A program made the position numbers and the translations under genes. From Campylobacterales bacterium (GTDB lineage: Bacteria > Campylobacterota > Campylobacteria > Campylobacterales > Arcobacteraceae), in assembly GCA_027064245.1 (NCBI GenBank), contig JAMOPZ010000232.1, positions 1 to 11,419 of the forward strand: 11,419 bases of DNA. The letters run 5' to 3'. Shown here piece after piece: positions 1 through 7,699 of the stretch. The notes under the pieces are model-generated. The model was not told the origin of the DNA. It did not search any database and saw nothing but the letters and a program-made list of their open reading frames with translations. How positions within the stretch are numbered: the first letter of the stretch is position 1; each line of letters begins with the position of its first letter.

Positions 1-1611
1 ATACAAAAATTTTTAAATAATTTTGATATTACTAAAAAAAGAAAATTAAAAAATATACCAGCATTTATATTTTTTGGTACATTATTGGGTGATCATATAC
101 CATATATTATACAAAAGACTAAAGCAAAAAATTATATGATAACAGAACCAGATATTGAGATTTTTAATTTATCATTATTTTTTGTAGATTATAAAGATAT
201 CTGTACAAAGAATAATATTATTTTAAATATAGCTCAATCAAAAAGTACACTAATACAAAAATATTATAAATTAATATCTGATAATAAGTTAGATAATTAT
301 ATAGTAAAATATTACTCTACATCTTATCATGAAAAAGATTTAATGTCATCTTTTTTACTTGCTATGGATCAAGCAAATAGTTTAAAATTTGATTATTATC
401 AATATTTGGAATATATAGAAAAATCTATTAAAAATATTAAAAAATATAATTTACTAACCCCTAAAGATATTTATAGCAATATTTTAGATAAACCTATATT
501 TATATTAAGTCCTGGACCATCTTTAAGAAAAAATATATTATGGATTAAAAATAATAGATCAAAAATATTAGTAGTTTCATATAGTGCTACACTAAAAATA
601 CTCTTTGAATATAATATTATTCCAGATATTATTATAATTATAGATGCTAATTATATTATTAATAGTCAATTTCCTAATAATAAAAAATATTTAGAAAAGA
701 TATATAAAAATTCTATTGCTATTTTGGCAACAGATGTCAATAGAAATATATTTAAAAAATTTAAAAAGAAAAATATGTTTTTATATGAGTCAAATGTAAA
801 ATTAGAATATAATGGTTTAGTAGAATCTCCAGCTTTTACTGTAGGGGATACTACTTTACATATATTATTATCACTTAAATTTAAAAATATTTATCTCTTA
901 GGTACAGATTTAGCATTTGATAAAATAACTGGTGATGCTTATGATAATGTTTTAGTTCGTAATATGCAAAAAGTAAATAATATAAAAAAAATTCAATTAA
1001 ATATAGATGATAATAATAATATCAAAATTAAATCAAATTTTGATTCAAATATTGTACAAACATCAAGTCTTTTTTATAATATATTAGATAATTATAATAA
1101 AATTATACAGTATCATAAAAGAAATTATCATTTTAATATTTATAATTGTTCAAATGGTGCATATATAGAAAATACAATACCTTTAAAAATAGATGAAATA
1201 ACTTTATCTAACAATTCTACAGATAATAAAAAAGATCTATATGATTTTTTAAATCAACAATCTCAAATTGGCTTTTCTACTATTACAAAAAAATATATAA
1301 ATCAAGAGGTAAAATATATAAAAAATTTAATTAAAATTATTAAAAAATTTAAAACAAAAGAGATTAAAACTATTAATCAATTTTATAAATTTACAAATGA
1401 GCTTTATGATAATCTTCTTTCTCATAATTTTTATTCACAAATAACTACTGTACTTTTAATATCATATATGCAAACAATCAATATATATATTAATTTTTAT
1501 TTTAATACTAGAAAAATAGATCAAAAAGATCTAAATAAGATTAACAGTAGATGGTCTAAACAATTTATAAATATATTAAAATTATATCTGTCTAATATAA
1601 AGCAGATTTAA
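1..1611 (+). CDS. Maf/DUF115-family motility accessory (flagellin glycosylation) protein, 5' end outside window
   Basis: Frame 1 is open from base 1 to the TAA at 1609-1611, giving 536 visible residues. The first possible start inside the window (TTG at 85) has no SD and cuts a conserved N-terminal block, so the gene is 5'-partial. Visible residues about 21-65 (FIFFGTLLGDHIPY, then EPDIEIFNLSLFF) match the Maf N-terminal domain. The DUF115 core follows: ILSPGPSL (GPSL at visible residues 172-175), an IIDAN strand, and VGDT (281-284) followed by LLGTDLAF (299-306). The C-terminal part is Lys/Asn/Ile-rich and helical. Maf proteins act in the cytoplasm of Campylobacterota, where they are implicated in adding nonulosonic acids (pseudaminic or legionaminic type) to flagellin. 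Which sugar is used here cannot be read. Family members are commonly over 600 residues, so perhaps 100 or more are missing. Base composition is lower in G+C than in the metabolic genes to the right. Confidence 0.85.
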   Translation: MQKFLNNFDITKKRKLKNIPAFIFFGTLLGDHIPYIIQKTKAKNYMITEPDIEIFNLSLFFVDYKDICTKNNIILNIAQSKSTLIQKYYKLISDNKLDNYIVKYYSTSYHEKDLMSSFLLAMDQANSLKFDYYQYLEYIEKSIKNIKKYNLLTPKDIYSNILDKPIFILSPGPSLRKNILWIKNNRSKILVVSYSATLKILFEYNIIPDIIIIIDANYIINSQFPNNKKYLEKIYKNSIAILATDVNRNIFKKFKKKNMFLYESNVKLEYNGLVESPAFTVGDTTLHILLSLKFKNIYLLGTDLAFDKITGDAYDNVLVRNMQKVNNIKKIQLNIDDNNNIKIKSNFDSNIVQTSSLFYNILDNYNKIIQYHKRNYHFNIYNCSNGAYIENTIPLKIDEITLSNNSTDNKKDLYDFLNQQSQIGFSTITKKYINQEVKYIKNLIKIIKKFKTKEIKTINQFYKFTNELYDNLLSHNFYSQITTVLLISYMQTINIYINFYFNTRKIDQKDLNKINSRWSKQFINILKLYLSNIKQI

Positions 1612-1868
1612 TTGAGATTATTTAATTTATGTGATAATGCTATTTGTTTTTTCCTTTTTAGAAGATATTGCTCTTTTTCTTTTTGTTTTAGTTCCCGTTG
1701 TTTTTTATTGTTTTGAGCTGGAACTACATAATTTGTATATAGTAAAATAGCTATAGAGATCATCCCAATAGTTATTAAAGAATAAAAATTATTCACTACT
1801 GTACTTTGTCTTCTTTCTTTTGTATATTTTTTTTGTATAAGTTCATTTATATATTCTATTCTATCCAT
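1608..1868 (-). CDS. Small single-pass membrane protein, unknown function
   Basis: This 86-residue protein is not recognised. It has a charged N-terminus (MDRIEYINELIQKKYTKERR), one hydrophobic segment at about residues 29-47 (FYSLITIGMISIAILLYTN), and then a strongly basic Lys/Gln/Glu-rich helix (residues 53-80) that could form a coiled coil. The layout suggests a bitopic inner-membrane protein. The stop codon overlaps the 3' end of the convergent Maf-like gene by 4 bp. No SD precedes the ATG. Instead an extended -10 box (TGATATAAT) ends only 7 nt upstream of it, so the mRNA may be leaderless. No alternative Met occurs before residue 36. It is divergent from the tolC-like operon, with 150 bp between. 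The reading frame is probably real because the hydrophobic/charged pattern is coherent and a promoter sits exactly upstream. Confidence 0.68.
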   Translation of the reverse strand: MDRIEYINELIQKKYTKERRQSTVVNNFYSLITIGMISIAILLYTNYVVPAQNNKKQRELKQKEKEQYLLKRKKQIALSHKLNNLN

Positions 1869-1875
1869 AGAGGCT

Positions 1876-1884
1876 ATTATATCA
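1876..1884 (-). promoter_or_regulatory. Extended -10 promoter of the small membrane protein gene
   Basis: The minus strand reads TGATATAAT (TGn plus a consensus TATAAT at 1876-1881). Seven nucleotides separate the last T from the ATG, so transcription should start at or one base before the A of the start codon. No -35 consensus is visible, which is normal for sigma-70 promoters of Campylobacterota. Confidence 0.6.
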
Positions 1885-1975
1885 TATTTTAATTTGCTAT
1901 TCTCTTATCAATAAAACTTATTATTCTTATAATTTTCATAATTTTTTATTTAGAAGCTATTAAGTATTTTTTGTA

Positions 1976-1981
1976 TATACT
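1976..1981 (+). promoter_or_regulatory. Candidate -10 box of the efflux operon
   Basis: TATACT lies 37 nt upstream of the tolC-like start codon and is preceded by T-rich runs (attttttattt, tatttttt), the arrangement usual in place of a -35 box in this phylum. An SD-like AGGGG at 2004-2008 serves the ATG at 2019. The call rests on the -10 match alone in very AT-rich DNA, so it is tentative. Confidence 0.35.
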
Positions 1982-2018
1982 TTAAGGATAAAAATATATA
2001 TACAGGGGTAGATAAAGT

Positions 2019-3449
2019 ATGAAAAAAACATTGCTATTATTAGGAACTCCTTTGTTATTATTTGCACATAATATTGATTTTTTTACTTCATTAGAAAAAA
2101 CATTGCAAAATAATAAAGGTTTAAAAGCAAAGAAACTAGAGATAGATAAGGCAAAGTTATCTTTACAAGAGGCAAAAAGTTATGACTATGGTAGTTTAGT
2201 TTTTGCCCAAAATATCTCAAGAACAAACAATGCAGGATATGTATTTGGTATGAAATTAGCTTCAAGAGAAGCAAATTTTGGTGATTTTGGTTTTAGTGAT
2301 TTTATGGGGGCTATTGGTGGAGCTGCACAAGCGGCTAATGGAGATTTTGGTACATTTTCACAAATGTTAGCTCAAAGTGGAGATGGTATATTAGCTATGC
2401 AACCAGATGATCTAAACAATCCAGATGCTAGAACAAACTTTGAGACAAAAGCTACATATAAAGTGCCTATTTTTACAGGATTTAAACTTCAAAATGCTAA
2501 AAAAATGGCAAAATTACAAATATTAGCAAATCAAGCAAAATATACTTATAATGAAAAATCTTTAGGCTTAGAGGTACTTAAAGCTTATAATGGAGCAGTT
2601 GCTGCAAAAGAGTTTATAAAAGCAACCCAAACTGCAAAAAAAGCTACAAACTCTTTTGTAGAGTTTGCAACAGAATTGTATGATGAAGGTCTTGTAACAG
2701 ATATAGATGTAAAGCAAGCAAAAGTATATGATATGGGTGTAGATGCTAAGATGTTAGAGGCTAAAAATAGTTATCAGTTAGCTTTAGCATATCTTAGATT
2801 TTTAACTGCAGATAATGAGATATCTGATGTAGAATCATTTCAAAATATATTTGTAGATATATCATCATTAGATAGTTTAAAATATGATGCATATAGAAAA
2901 AGAGATGATTTTGCATGGATGAAATACAATACAGATACTATGAAAACAAAAATAGATTTTGATAGTAGTGATTACTACCCTACTATTGGAGCACAGTTAG
3001 AATATGGATTTAATGATAATAAGTTAAATAATCTTTCAAGTGATAAAGACTATTATATGGGTGCTATAGGTCTTAGCTACAATCTTTTTGATGGTAATTT
3101 ACGAAGTGTAAAAAAACAAAAAGCAAAAGTAGAATATGCAAAAACTAAACATTATTTTGATTATATGAAATCTGGAATTAAACTTGAAGTTGAAAAAAAT
3201 TATTTAACTCTTGTAACAAAACAAAAAGTTCTTAAACAAAAACAAAAAGCTTTAAGTTTATCAGATGAGGTGTTAGTAAAATCTCAAGAGATGTACAAGA
3301 ATCATCTTATGAATATGAGTACACTTCTTATGCAACAAGCAAACCGTCAAAAAGCAAATGCAGAGGTTATCTTAGCTAAATATGAAGAGACTTTGGCATC
3401 AGCTAGCCTAAAAATAGCTTTAGGTGATAGCTTAAAAAATACAAAATAA
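2019..3449 (+). CDS. TolC-family outer membrane efflux channel
   Basis: This 476-residue protein starts with a signal peptide (MKKTLLLLGTPLLLFAHN). It shows the two-fold OEP repeat of the TolC family. Half one runs from about residue 20 to 265: a helix, a beta hairpin around VFGMKL (75-80), the PIFTGFKL motif (150-157), and a long helix pair with EGLVTDIDVKQAK. Half two runs from about 285 to 470, with YPTIGAQLEYGF (320-331), the LFDG motif (356-359) and a helix with YKNHLMNMSTLL. The length is normal for TolC. It should form the trimeric outer membrane exit duct and periplasmic tunnel of the pump encoded downstream. It is the first gene of the operon, 11 bp before the adaptor. The extracellular loop of the first hairpin carries an unusual Gly/Ala/Phe-rich stretch at about 85-130 before LNNPDARTNF. 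The substrate is unknown. Confidence 0.9.
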   Translation: MKKTLLLLGTPLLLFAHNIDFFTSLEKTLQNNKGLKAKKLEIDKAKLSLQEAKSYDYGSLVFAQNISRTNNAGYVFGMKLASREANFGDFGFSDFMGAIGGAAQAANGDFGTFSQMLAQSGDGILAMQPDDLNNPDARTNFETKATYKVPIFTGFKLQNAKKMAKLQILANQAKYTYNEKSLGLEVLKAYNGAVAAKEFIKATQTAKKATNSFVEFATELYDEGLVTDIDVKQAKVYDMGVDAKMLEAKNSYQLALAYLRFLTADNEISDVESFQNIFVDISSLDSLKYDAYRKRDDFAWMKYNTDTMKTKIDFDSSDYYPTIGAQLEYGFNDNKLNNLSSDKDYYMGAIGLSYNLFDGNLRSVKKQKAKVEYAKTKHYFDYMKSGIKLEVEKNYLTLVTKQKVLKQKQKALSLSDEVLVKSQEMYKNHLMNMSTLLMQQANRQKANAEVILAKYEETLASASLKIALGDSLKNTK

Positions 3450-3460
3450 AGGATAATAAT

Positions 3461-4216
3461 ATGATAAAAAAACTTATACTTGCAAGTTTAGTTTTGGCTA
3501 ATCTTGCTATGGCAAAAACATTAGAATTAAGCTCTACTGTTATATCTGATAATGAAAAATTTATCACAAGTAGATTTATGGGTTTTATAAAAACTGTAAA
3601 AGTAAATGAGGGTGATGTAGTAAAAAAAGGGCAACTTCTTTATGCTATAGATTCAACAGAAATAGATAGTAAAAAACAACAAGCACTTTTAGGTGTACAG
3701 ATGTATGAAAACCAATATCAAACTATGAAACGAAACTATGAAAGATATAAAAGACTTTTAGAAAAAGGTTTAGTATCTAAGTTTGAAGTAGAACAATTAG
3801 AACTAGGAACTAAAAATCTAAAAGATATGGTAACTATTAGTAAATCAAGAGTAAAAGAGGTAGATAACCAATACAGATATCTTACAATCAAAGCTCCAAA
3901 TGATGGTGTAATTATAAGAAAAAATATAAAAGCAGGGGAGATGGCAATACCTGGTATGCCTGCACTTGTATTATCAGATTTAAGTAGTTTAAGAATAAAA
4001 ACAGAAGTTAGTGAAACAGATTTAAAACATATTTTTATAGGACAAAAAGCAACAGTAGAGATACCGTCACTTGATCTAAAAACTAATGCAAAAATAGTAG
4101 CAATAATTCCAAGTTCAAATCCTATGACACATACTTTTAATATAAAATTATCATTTAAACATAAAAATAATGTATATCCAGGTATGTATACAAAAGTATA
4201 TATCGATACGAAATAA
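3461..4216 (+). CDS. RND efflux periplasmic adaptor (membrane fusion protein), short form
   Basis: This 251-residue protein has a signal peptide ending near LANLAMA-K and no lipobox Cys, so it is probably soluble or held by its signal anchor. Domain order is half-lipoyl (about 36-66, with VNEGDVVKKGQLLYAID), an alpha-hairpin (about 68-136), second half-lipoyl (about 139-172, with IKAPNDGVIIRKNIKAGE) and beta-barrel (about 175-249). The protein ends directly after the barrel at YPGMYTKVYIDTK, so the membrane-proximal domain seen in longer adaptors such as AcrA is absent. RND adaptors are often 350-400 residues. Its job is to bridge the TolC-like duct and the pump. It has an AAGGAT SD, an 11-bp gap to the gene before and a 10-bp gap to the gene after, all consistent with one operon. 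Confidence 0.88.
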   Translation: MIKKLILASLVLANLAMAKTLELSSTVISDNEKFITSRFMGFIKTVKVNEGDVVKKGQLLYAIDSTEIDSKKQQALLGVQMYENQYQTMKRNYERYKRLLEKGLVSKFEVEQLELGTKNLKDMVTISKSRVKEVDNQYRYLTIKAPNDGVIIRKNIKAGEMAIPGMPALVLSDLSSLRIKTEVSETDLKHIFIGQKATVEIPSLDLKTNAKIVAIIPSSNPMTHTFNIKLSFKHKNNVYPGMYTKVYIDTK

Positions 4217-4226
4217 AGGTTAAAAT

Positions 4227-5834
4227 ATGGATGAAAAAGATTTATCACATGTAAAAGTAACCGATAGTGCTGGAAAGTTAGCTAAAGGTTTTTTATATAG
4301 TCCACTTACTGCTGTTTTAGCAGTAGCATTATTGCTTATAGGGTATCTATCTTTAGAAATTATGCCAAGAGAAGAGGACCCTCAAATAGCTATTAGTGGT
4401 GGAAGTATCATAGTTCCTGCTCCTGGATTGTCTCCAAAAGAGGTAGAAAAAATTATTATAGAGCCTCTTGAACAAAGATTAAGAGAGATCAAAGGTGTAG
4501 AGCATATATACTCTATGAGTGCTCCAAATGTTGGTATTGTAAATGTTATGTATTATATTGGTCAAAATAGAGAGATATCAAATCTAAAGCTTTATGATAA
4601 AGTGATGCAAAATATGGATCAAATGCCAAAAGAGGTTATGCAACCACTTATAAAACCACTTGATATAGATATAGATATACCTATTATGGGAATAGCATTT
4701 TATCAAAACAATAATAATATAAGTTATATTAAATTTCTTCAAACTATAGAAAACCTAAAAAAAGAGATAAGCACAATCAATAGTGTATCAAAAACAACTC
4801 TAAAAGGTGATCTTAAAAAACAATATAATATTGAAGTAGATTTAGGAAAACTAAAAGGGTATCATCTATCTTTAGGACAAATTGTTCAAGGTATAAAAGC
4901 TATAAGTTTAAAAGTACCAGATGTAAAAGCAAAAACTCCAGATAATCATCTTGTAGTATTTGGTTTAAAAAATGCTATTGAAACTATAGATGATGTAAAA
5001 AATATAATTGTAGCTTCATATATGAATAGCCCTATATATATAAAAGATATAGCAACCGTTTCAGATGGTATAGAGATACAAAACAAAAAGACAGCTCAAA
5101 TTATACTAAAAGATGATGGTATTAAAAAACACAAACAAATAACATTAACTGTAGCAAAATTATCAGGAACAAATGCAGTCTTTGTAGCAGATGATGTAAA
5201 AAAACTTTTAGAGTCTTATAAAGATGAGTTAAATAATCAAGGAATTTATTATAAAATAACTAGAGATTATGGAGTAAGAGCCAATGATGCTGTAAATGAA
5301 CTTGTACATCATCTTGTAATTACTATTGCTATTATTGCAGTTATGTTGGTATTTTTCTTAGGTTGGAGAGAATCTGCTATTGTAACTTTTACAGTTCCTG
5401 CGATCTTAGCTGTGACACTTTTTGTGGCATATATGACAGATCAAACAATAAATAGAATTACTCTGTTTGCATTTTTACTCTCACTTGGACTTCTTGTAGA
5501 TGCAGCTATTATTGTAATAGAAAATATACATAGACATTTTCATTCACATGAGAGTGAACATATACCAAAAGATGAATTACTAATAATTGCTACAGATGAG
5601 ATAGGAGCTCCTACAAATATAGCAACATTAGCTATTATACTTACTATGGTACCTATGGCATTTGTAGGTGGTATGATGGGTGAGTTTATGAAACCTATTC
5701 CATATAATGTACCTGTAGCTCTTATAGCTTCACTATTTATTGCATATATTTTTACACCATATTTAAGTAATAAACTATTAAAAAGAGGTAGTGATGGTGC
5801 GCATCATCATAAAAACGATGGGGAGACAAACTAA
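4227..5834 (+). CDS. RND efflux pump, N-terminal half (TM1-TM6)
   Basis: These 535 residues match only the first half of an RND permease. TM1 is at about 25-45 and is followed by MPREEDPQI (46-54). A periplasmic porter region spans about 55-355. Five more TM segments lie at about 361-379, 385-403, 411-433, 462-482 and 494-512. The TM4 proton-relay motif reads GLLVDAAIIVIEN with one Asp (D425), where AcrB-type pumps have DD. The loop after TM4 (HRHFHSHESEH) and the C-terminus (HHH) are His-rich. The stop TAA shares its last base with the ATG of the second half, and an SD (GGGGAG, 5820-5825) lies inside this gene's end. Translation of the halves is therefore probably coupled. Full-length RND pumps have about 1000-1100 residues, and the two halves sum to 1099. 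Drug, metal or other export cannot be decided. Confidence 0.88.
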   Translation: MDEKDLSHVKVTDSAGKLAKGFLYSPLTAVLAVALLLIGYLSLEIMPREEDPQIAISGGSIIVPAPGLSPKEVEKIIIEPLEQRLREIKGVEHIYSMSAPNVGIVNVMYYIGQNREISNLKLYDKVMQNMDQMPKEVMQPLIKPLDIDIDIPIMGIAFYQNNNNISYIKFLQTIENLKKEISTINSVSKTTLKGDLKKQYNIEVDLGKLKGYHLSLGQIVQGIKAISLKVPDVKAKTPDNHLVVFGLKNAIETIDDVKNIIVASYMNSPIYIKDIATVSDGIEIQNKKTAQIILKDDGIKKHKQITLTVAKLSGTNAVFVADDVKKLLESYKDELNNQGIYYKITRDYGVRANDAVNELVHHLVITIAIIAVMLVFFLGWRESAIVTFTVPAILAVTLFVAYMTDQTINRITLFAFLLSLGLLVDAAIIVIENIHRHFHSHESEHIPKDELLIIATDEIGAPTNIATLAIILTMVPMAFVGGMMGEFMKPIPYNVPVALIASLFIAYIFTPYLSNKLLKRGSDGAHHHKNDGETN

Positions 5835-5836
5835 TG
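5820..5836 (+). promoter_or_regulatory. Translational coupling site between RND halves
   Basis: GGGGAG (5820-5825) sits 8 nt before the ATG at 5834. The upstream TAA (5832-5834) overlaps that ATG by one base (TAATG). A proper SD plus a stop/start overlap argues for termination-reinitiation, not a sequencing frameshift. Confidence 0.7.
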
Positions 5837-7528
5837 GGTCATAATCATAACGGAACTTTATTTGAAAGATTTGTATACAATATTTTAGATAGTAAATTTA
5901 AAAAAACTTTGGTGATACTGTTAGTTTTAGCTTCATTAGGTGGCTCTATTATGATGCTTCCATCTAAGCTAGTATTAGCAAAAATGTTACCTGGAAAAAG
6001 TACAAATACTTATAGTATTTATGTAGATACACCAGCTGGAAGTTCAATAGAACAAACAAAACAAGTAGCACAATGTGTAACAGATATTTTACAAGAGGAA
6101 AAACATATTACAGATATAGAAACTTTTTTAGGTACAGGTTCACCTTTGGACTATGCTGGTCTTGTAAAAGGTAGTGGTATGAAAATGGGTGAGCAATATG
6201 CTGAAATAGTGGTAAATCTTACAGATAAGCATCATCGAGAGGATAAATCTTTTAAGATAGTACAAAGATTAAGACCTATAATTCAATCAAAATGTAAATC
6301 TATTATAAAAGGTACAAATATCAAGATGATAGAGATGCCAGCTGGTCCTCCAACACTTGCAGATATTGTTGTAGAAGTATATGGAAAAAACAATACTAAA
6401 GTTGTAGAACTTAGTAAAAAAGTTGCAGATATCTTAAAAGGAACTGATGGTTTAGTAGATGTAGATGTGATGAGTGATGAGATATACAAAAAATATAAAG
6501 TTATCCCTCTTACAGATAAAATAAGCAGATCAGGGCTTAGTGTAGAACAGATAAATAAAATTTTATATCTTGCATTTGAGGGTATGAAAATAGCTGTAAA
6601 AGATACTATAGTATTAAATGATCAAGTTGGACTTTTTTTAGTACTTAGTGATAAATCACAAACTTTACCAGTAAATTCACTAGAAGCTTTACAAAACAAA
6701 CTAAGCACACTAAGTCTTATGAATAAAAAAGGGATGATGATACCACTTACTGAAGTAGTTACAATAGAAGAAGCATATTCAAATCCTACTATTTTTCATA
6801 AAGATTTAAAAACTATGGTAAATATAACAGCAACAACAGATATGGTATCTCAAGTTTATCCACTACTTGATGCAAGAGAAAAAATGATAGAGTATTTTAG
6901 TGCAAACGGATATGATGTAACAAAAGTAGCTGGTATAAGTACATATATGTTTGATCTAAACTTAAAAGATAAAAAAACAGGAGAAACATATCTATTAAGA
7001 TGGGATGGAGAGATGAAAGTAACATTAGATACTTTTAGAGATCTAGGAGCTGCTTTTATAGCTGCACTTATTTTGATTTTCTTACTTTTAGTTGTATATT
7101 ATAAATCATTTGCAATAAGTGGTATTATTTTAGGTGGTAGTTTTCTTTCAATTATAGGTGTTATTGTAGGACATTGGGTTGCTAATATGGTTACAACTGA
7201 GACATTCTTTTTAACATCAACAAGTTTAATTGGATTTATCGCACTTATGGGAATAAGCTCAAGAAATTCACTTTTACTTATAGATTTTGCAAAATCATTA
7301 ATAAATGATAAAGCCATAGAAAAAAGAAGAGCTATAGCAATATCAAGTGCAACAAGAGCAAAACCTATTATGTTAACTGCCATTGCTATTATACTTGGAT
7401 CGGCACTATTAGCTAGTGATCCTGTATTTGGAGGTCTAGGAGTTGCTCTTATTTCAGGAACAGTTGCAGCAGTGATTGTATCACTTATATTTATACCTGT
7501 TTTAATGGATAATTCAAAAGCAATATAA
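5834..7528 (+). CDS. RND efflux pump, C-terminal half (TM7-TM12)
   Basis: This 564-residue protein begins MGHNHNGTLFERF and then has TM7 (about 24-44). A second large periplasmic porter region (about 50-400) follows, with PAGSSIEQTK near residue 67 and MPAGPPTLADI near 168. Five TM segments lie at about 405-423, 427-448, 458-483, 509-527 and 533-556. TM10 carries GISSRNSLLLIDF, with Arg477 where AcrB has the relay Lys (K940 in AcrB). This resembles RND members with the GIxxRNSILLVDF pattern that also have MPREEDPQI in the first half, so the two proteins read as halves of one such pump. It is the last gene before the hairpin terminator at 7571-7606. With the first half it would form a three-plus-three complex in the inner membrane. 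Confidence 0.88.
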   Translation: MGHNHNGTLFERFVYNILDSKFKKTLVILLVLASLGGSIMMLPSKLVLAKMLPGKSTNTYSIYVDTPAGSSIEQTKQVAQCVTDILQEEKHITDIETFLGTGSPLDYAGLVKGSGMKMGEQYAEIVVNLTDKHHREDKSFKIVQRLRPIIQSKCKSIIKGTNIKMIEMPAGPPTLADIVVEVYGKNNTKVVELSKKVADILKGTDGLVDVDVMSDEIYKKYKVIPLTDKISRSGLSVEQINKILYLAFEGMKIAVKDTIVLNDQVGLFLVLSDKSQTLPVNSLEALQNKLSTLSLMNKKGMMIPLTEVVTIEEAYSNPTIFHKDLKTMVNITATTDMVSQVYPLLDAREKMIEYFSANGYDVTKVAGISTYMFDLNLKDKKTGETYLLRWDGEMKVTLDTFRDLGAAFIAALILIFLLLVVYYKSFAISGIILGGSFLSIIGVIVGHWVANMVTTETFFLTSTSLIGFIALMGISSRNSLLLIDFAKSLINDKAIEKRRAIAISSATRAKPIMLTAIAIILGSALLASDPVFGGLGVALISGTVAAVIVSLIFIPVLMDNSKAI

Positions 7529-7570
7529 GTAGTTTTAAAAGTAGTATAATCTACAATTATTTTTATTATA

Positions 7571-7610
7571 AAAACCCCTTTAGTATAACTATATTAAAGG
7601 GGTTTTCTTA
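7571..7610 (+). terminator. Rho-independent terminator of the efflux operon
   Basis: A perfect 12-bp stem (AAAACCCCTTTA with TAAAGGGGTTTT) is extended inward by a G-U and several A-U pairs around a small loop. It is followed by a T-rich tail (TTTTCTTATTTT). It starts 42 bp after the stop of the second RND half. Confidence 0.88.
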
Positions 7611-7649
7611 TTTTAAGTATAAGTAAAATTAATATTATTTTAAGCTTAG

Positions 7650-7655
7650 TATAAT
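7650..7655 (+). promoter_or_regulatory. -10 box of the SQR-like gene
   Basis: A consensus TATAAT follows an AT-rich stretch and a strong terminator. Transcription would start near 7662, giving a leader of about 38 nt. Confidence 0.5.
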
Positions 7656-7688
7656 TATATTTCTATTAGAATATGATTAAATAAATTT

Positions 7689-7694
7689 AAGGAG
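7689..7694 (+). promoter_or_regulatory. Strong Shine-Dalgarno of the SQR-like gene
   Basis: AAGGAG lies 5 nt before the ATG at 7700. It fixes the start just before the FAD-binding motif and suggests high expression. Confidence 0.75.
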
Positions 7695-7699
7695 AACAT

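Noticed and set aside
85..87. TTG at 85 as the start of the Maf-like gene
   Set aside because: The frame continues open to base 1 and the upstream residues (FIFFGTLL) belong to the conserved Maf N-terminal domain. No SD precedes the TTG.
1586..1607. Terminator hairpin (ATCTG/CAGAT) at the convergent gene ends
   Set aside because: Only 5 bp pair around a 12-nt loop, inside the coding sequence and without a proper T tail.
3736..4248. A 170-codon open frame on the minus strand opposite the adaptor gene
   Set aside because: It is fully antisense to a clear RND adaptor, has no SD or coherent domain, and results from the codon bias of the real gene.
4664..4681. GATATA-type tandem repeat
   Set aside because: Three short units simply encode DIDIDIP in the RND N-terminal half. 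There is no sign of a phase-variable repeat.
5810..5834. Programmed -1 frameshifting to fuse the two RND halves
   Set aside because: The second frame is closed by TAA at 5810-5812, and the remaining overlap (5813-5831) contains no good slippery heptamer. T AAA AAC does not fit the XXXYYYZ rule. Stop/start coupling with an SD explains the junction better.
7099..7383. A 94-codon minus-strand frame opposite the RND C-terminal half
   Set aside because: It mirrors TM-coding sequence, so it looks hydrophobic, but it has no own signals and overlaps a well supported gene.
7545..7550. TATAAT as a promoter just after the RND operon
   Set aside because: It lies directly in front of the strong terminator at 7571-7606 with no gene between, so a promoter here would make only a tiny aborted transcript.
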